From: Melioribacteraceae bacterium
GTDB lineage: Bacteria > Bacteroidota > Ignavibacteria > Ignavibacteriales > Melioribacteraceae
DNA: 5,703 bases
Assembly (NCBI GenBank): GCA_026983755.1
Contig: JALSTL010000004.1
Span: 1-5,703 of the forward strand
Reading direction: 5' to 3'
Position numbers and translations under genes: made by a program. Positions 5,527 to 5,703 of the stretch are shown here, piece by piece. A model generated the notes under the pieces. It made no database searches, was not told the DNA's origin, and saw only the letters and a list, made by a program, of their open reading frames with translations. The number at the start of each line of letters is the position of its first letter. Position 1 is the first letter of the stretch.

Positions 5527-5703
5527 GCAGGTTTGTTTCTTTTAGGATTGTTGGTTAAATTTAATTAAAAGTTAAAGAGCTTTAAAAATACCAAACGGGA
5601 CTTTTGTTGATTTTTAATATAATAAATTGTATTTATTGTTACAGGTTTTTAGTTATTCTTTTCTAATAGAGTTTTTTAGAACAATTGTAACATTAAAATT
5701 CTG

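Noticed and set aside
5653..5703. Open minus-strand frame from the right edge, 16 codons ending in TAA, possibly the tail of an upstream gene
   Set aside because: Too short: a run of this length without a stop is likely by chance in A/T-rich DNA, and the peptide matches nothing I recognise.

Overview
The window is AT-rich, and every supported gene lies on the minus strand, so transcription runs from high to low coordinates. The proteins are rich in Lys, Asn and Ile. Lipoproteins are abundant, two of them carry PEGA repeats, and two genes belong to surface-polysaccharide chemistry. This fits a Gram-negative member of the FCB group, most plausibly a low-GC Bacteroidota/Ignavibacteria-type bacterium. 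That placement is inference from style; there is no rRNA or other marker gene here.

Layout in transcription order, right to left. (1) 5510-4791: a left-handed beta-helix (hexapeptide) acyltransferase-like protein. (2) 4648-4049: a small lipoprotein with a long Ala/Lys/Asp 11-residue repeat helix of LEA type and a C-terminal beta-rich domain. Only 18 bases later comes (3) 4030-3071, a lipoprotein with two PEGA domains and an unnamed C-terminal domain; a strong hairpin terminator follows at about 3009-3043. (4) 2913-1969: a diverged paralogue of gene 3 with the same architecture and its own terminator at about 1919-1950. (5) 1762-989: a secreted protein made of two copies of one beta-rich domain. 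(6) 976-113: glucose-1-phosphate thymidylyltransferase (RmlA), almost abutting gene 5 and probably co-transcribed with it. A hairpin at 61-97 may end that unit.

The likely units are therefore: gene 1 alone; genes 2+3; gene 4; genes 5+6. All products except RmlA and the acyltransferase appear to be exported, three as lipoproteins. The theme is the cell envelope: RmlA makes dTDP-glucose for deoxysugar synthesis, the acyltransferase could decorate a glycan or lipid, and the lipoproteins are envelope proteins of unknown role. The three lipoprotein genes share an identical 13-base ribosome-binding leader.

I see no mobile element, CRISPR array, tRNA, rRNA or phage gene. The least explained content is the paired PEGA lipoproteins with their shared C-terminal domain, the LEA-like lipoprotein, and the duplicated-domain secreted protein placed in front of rmlA. 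I found no convincing evidence of a wholly new multi-gene system.
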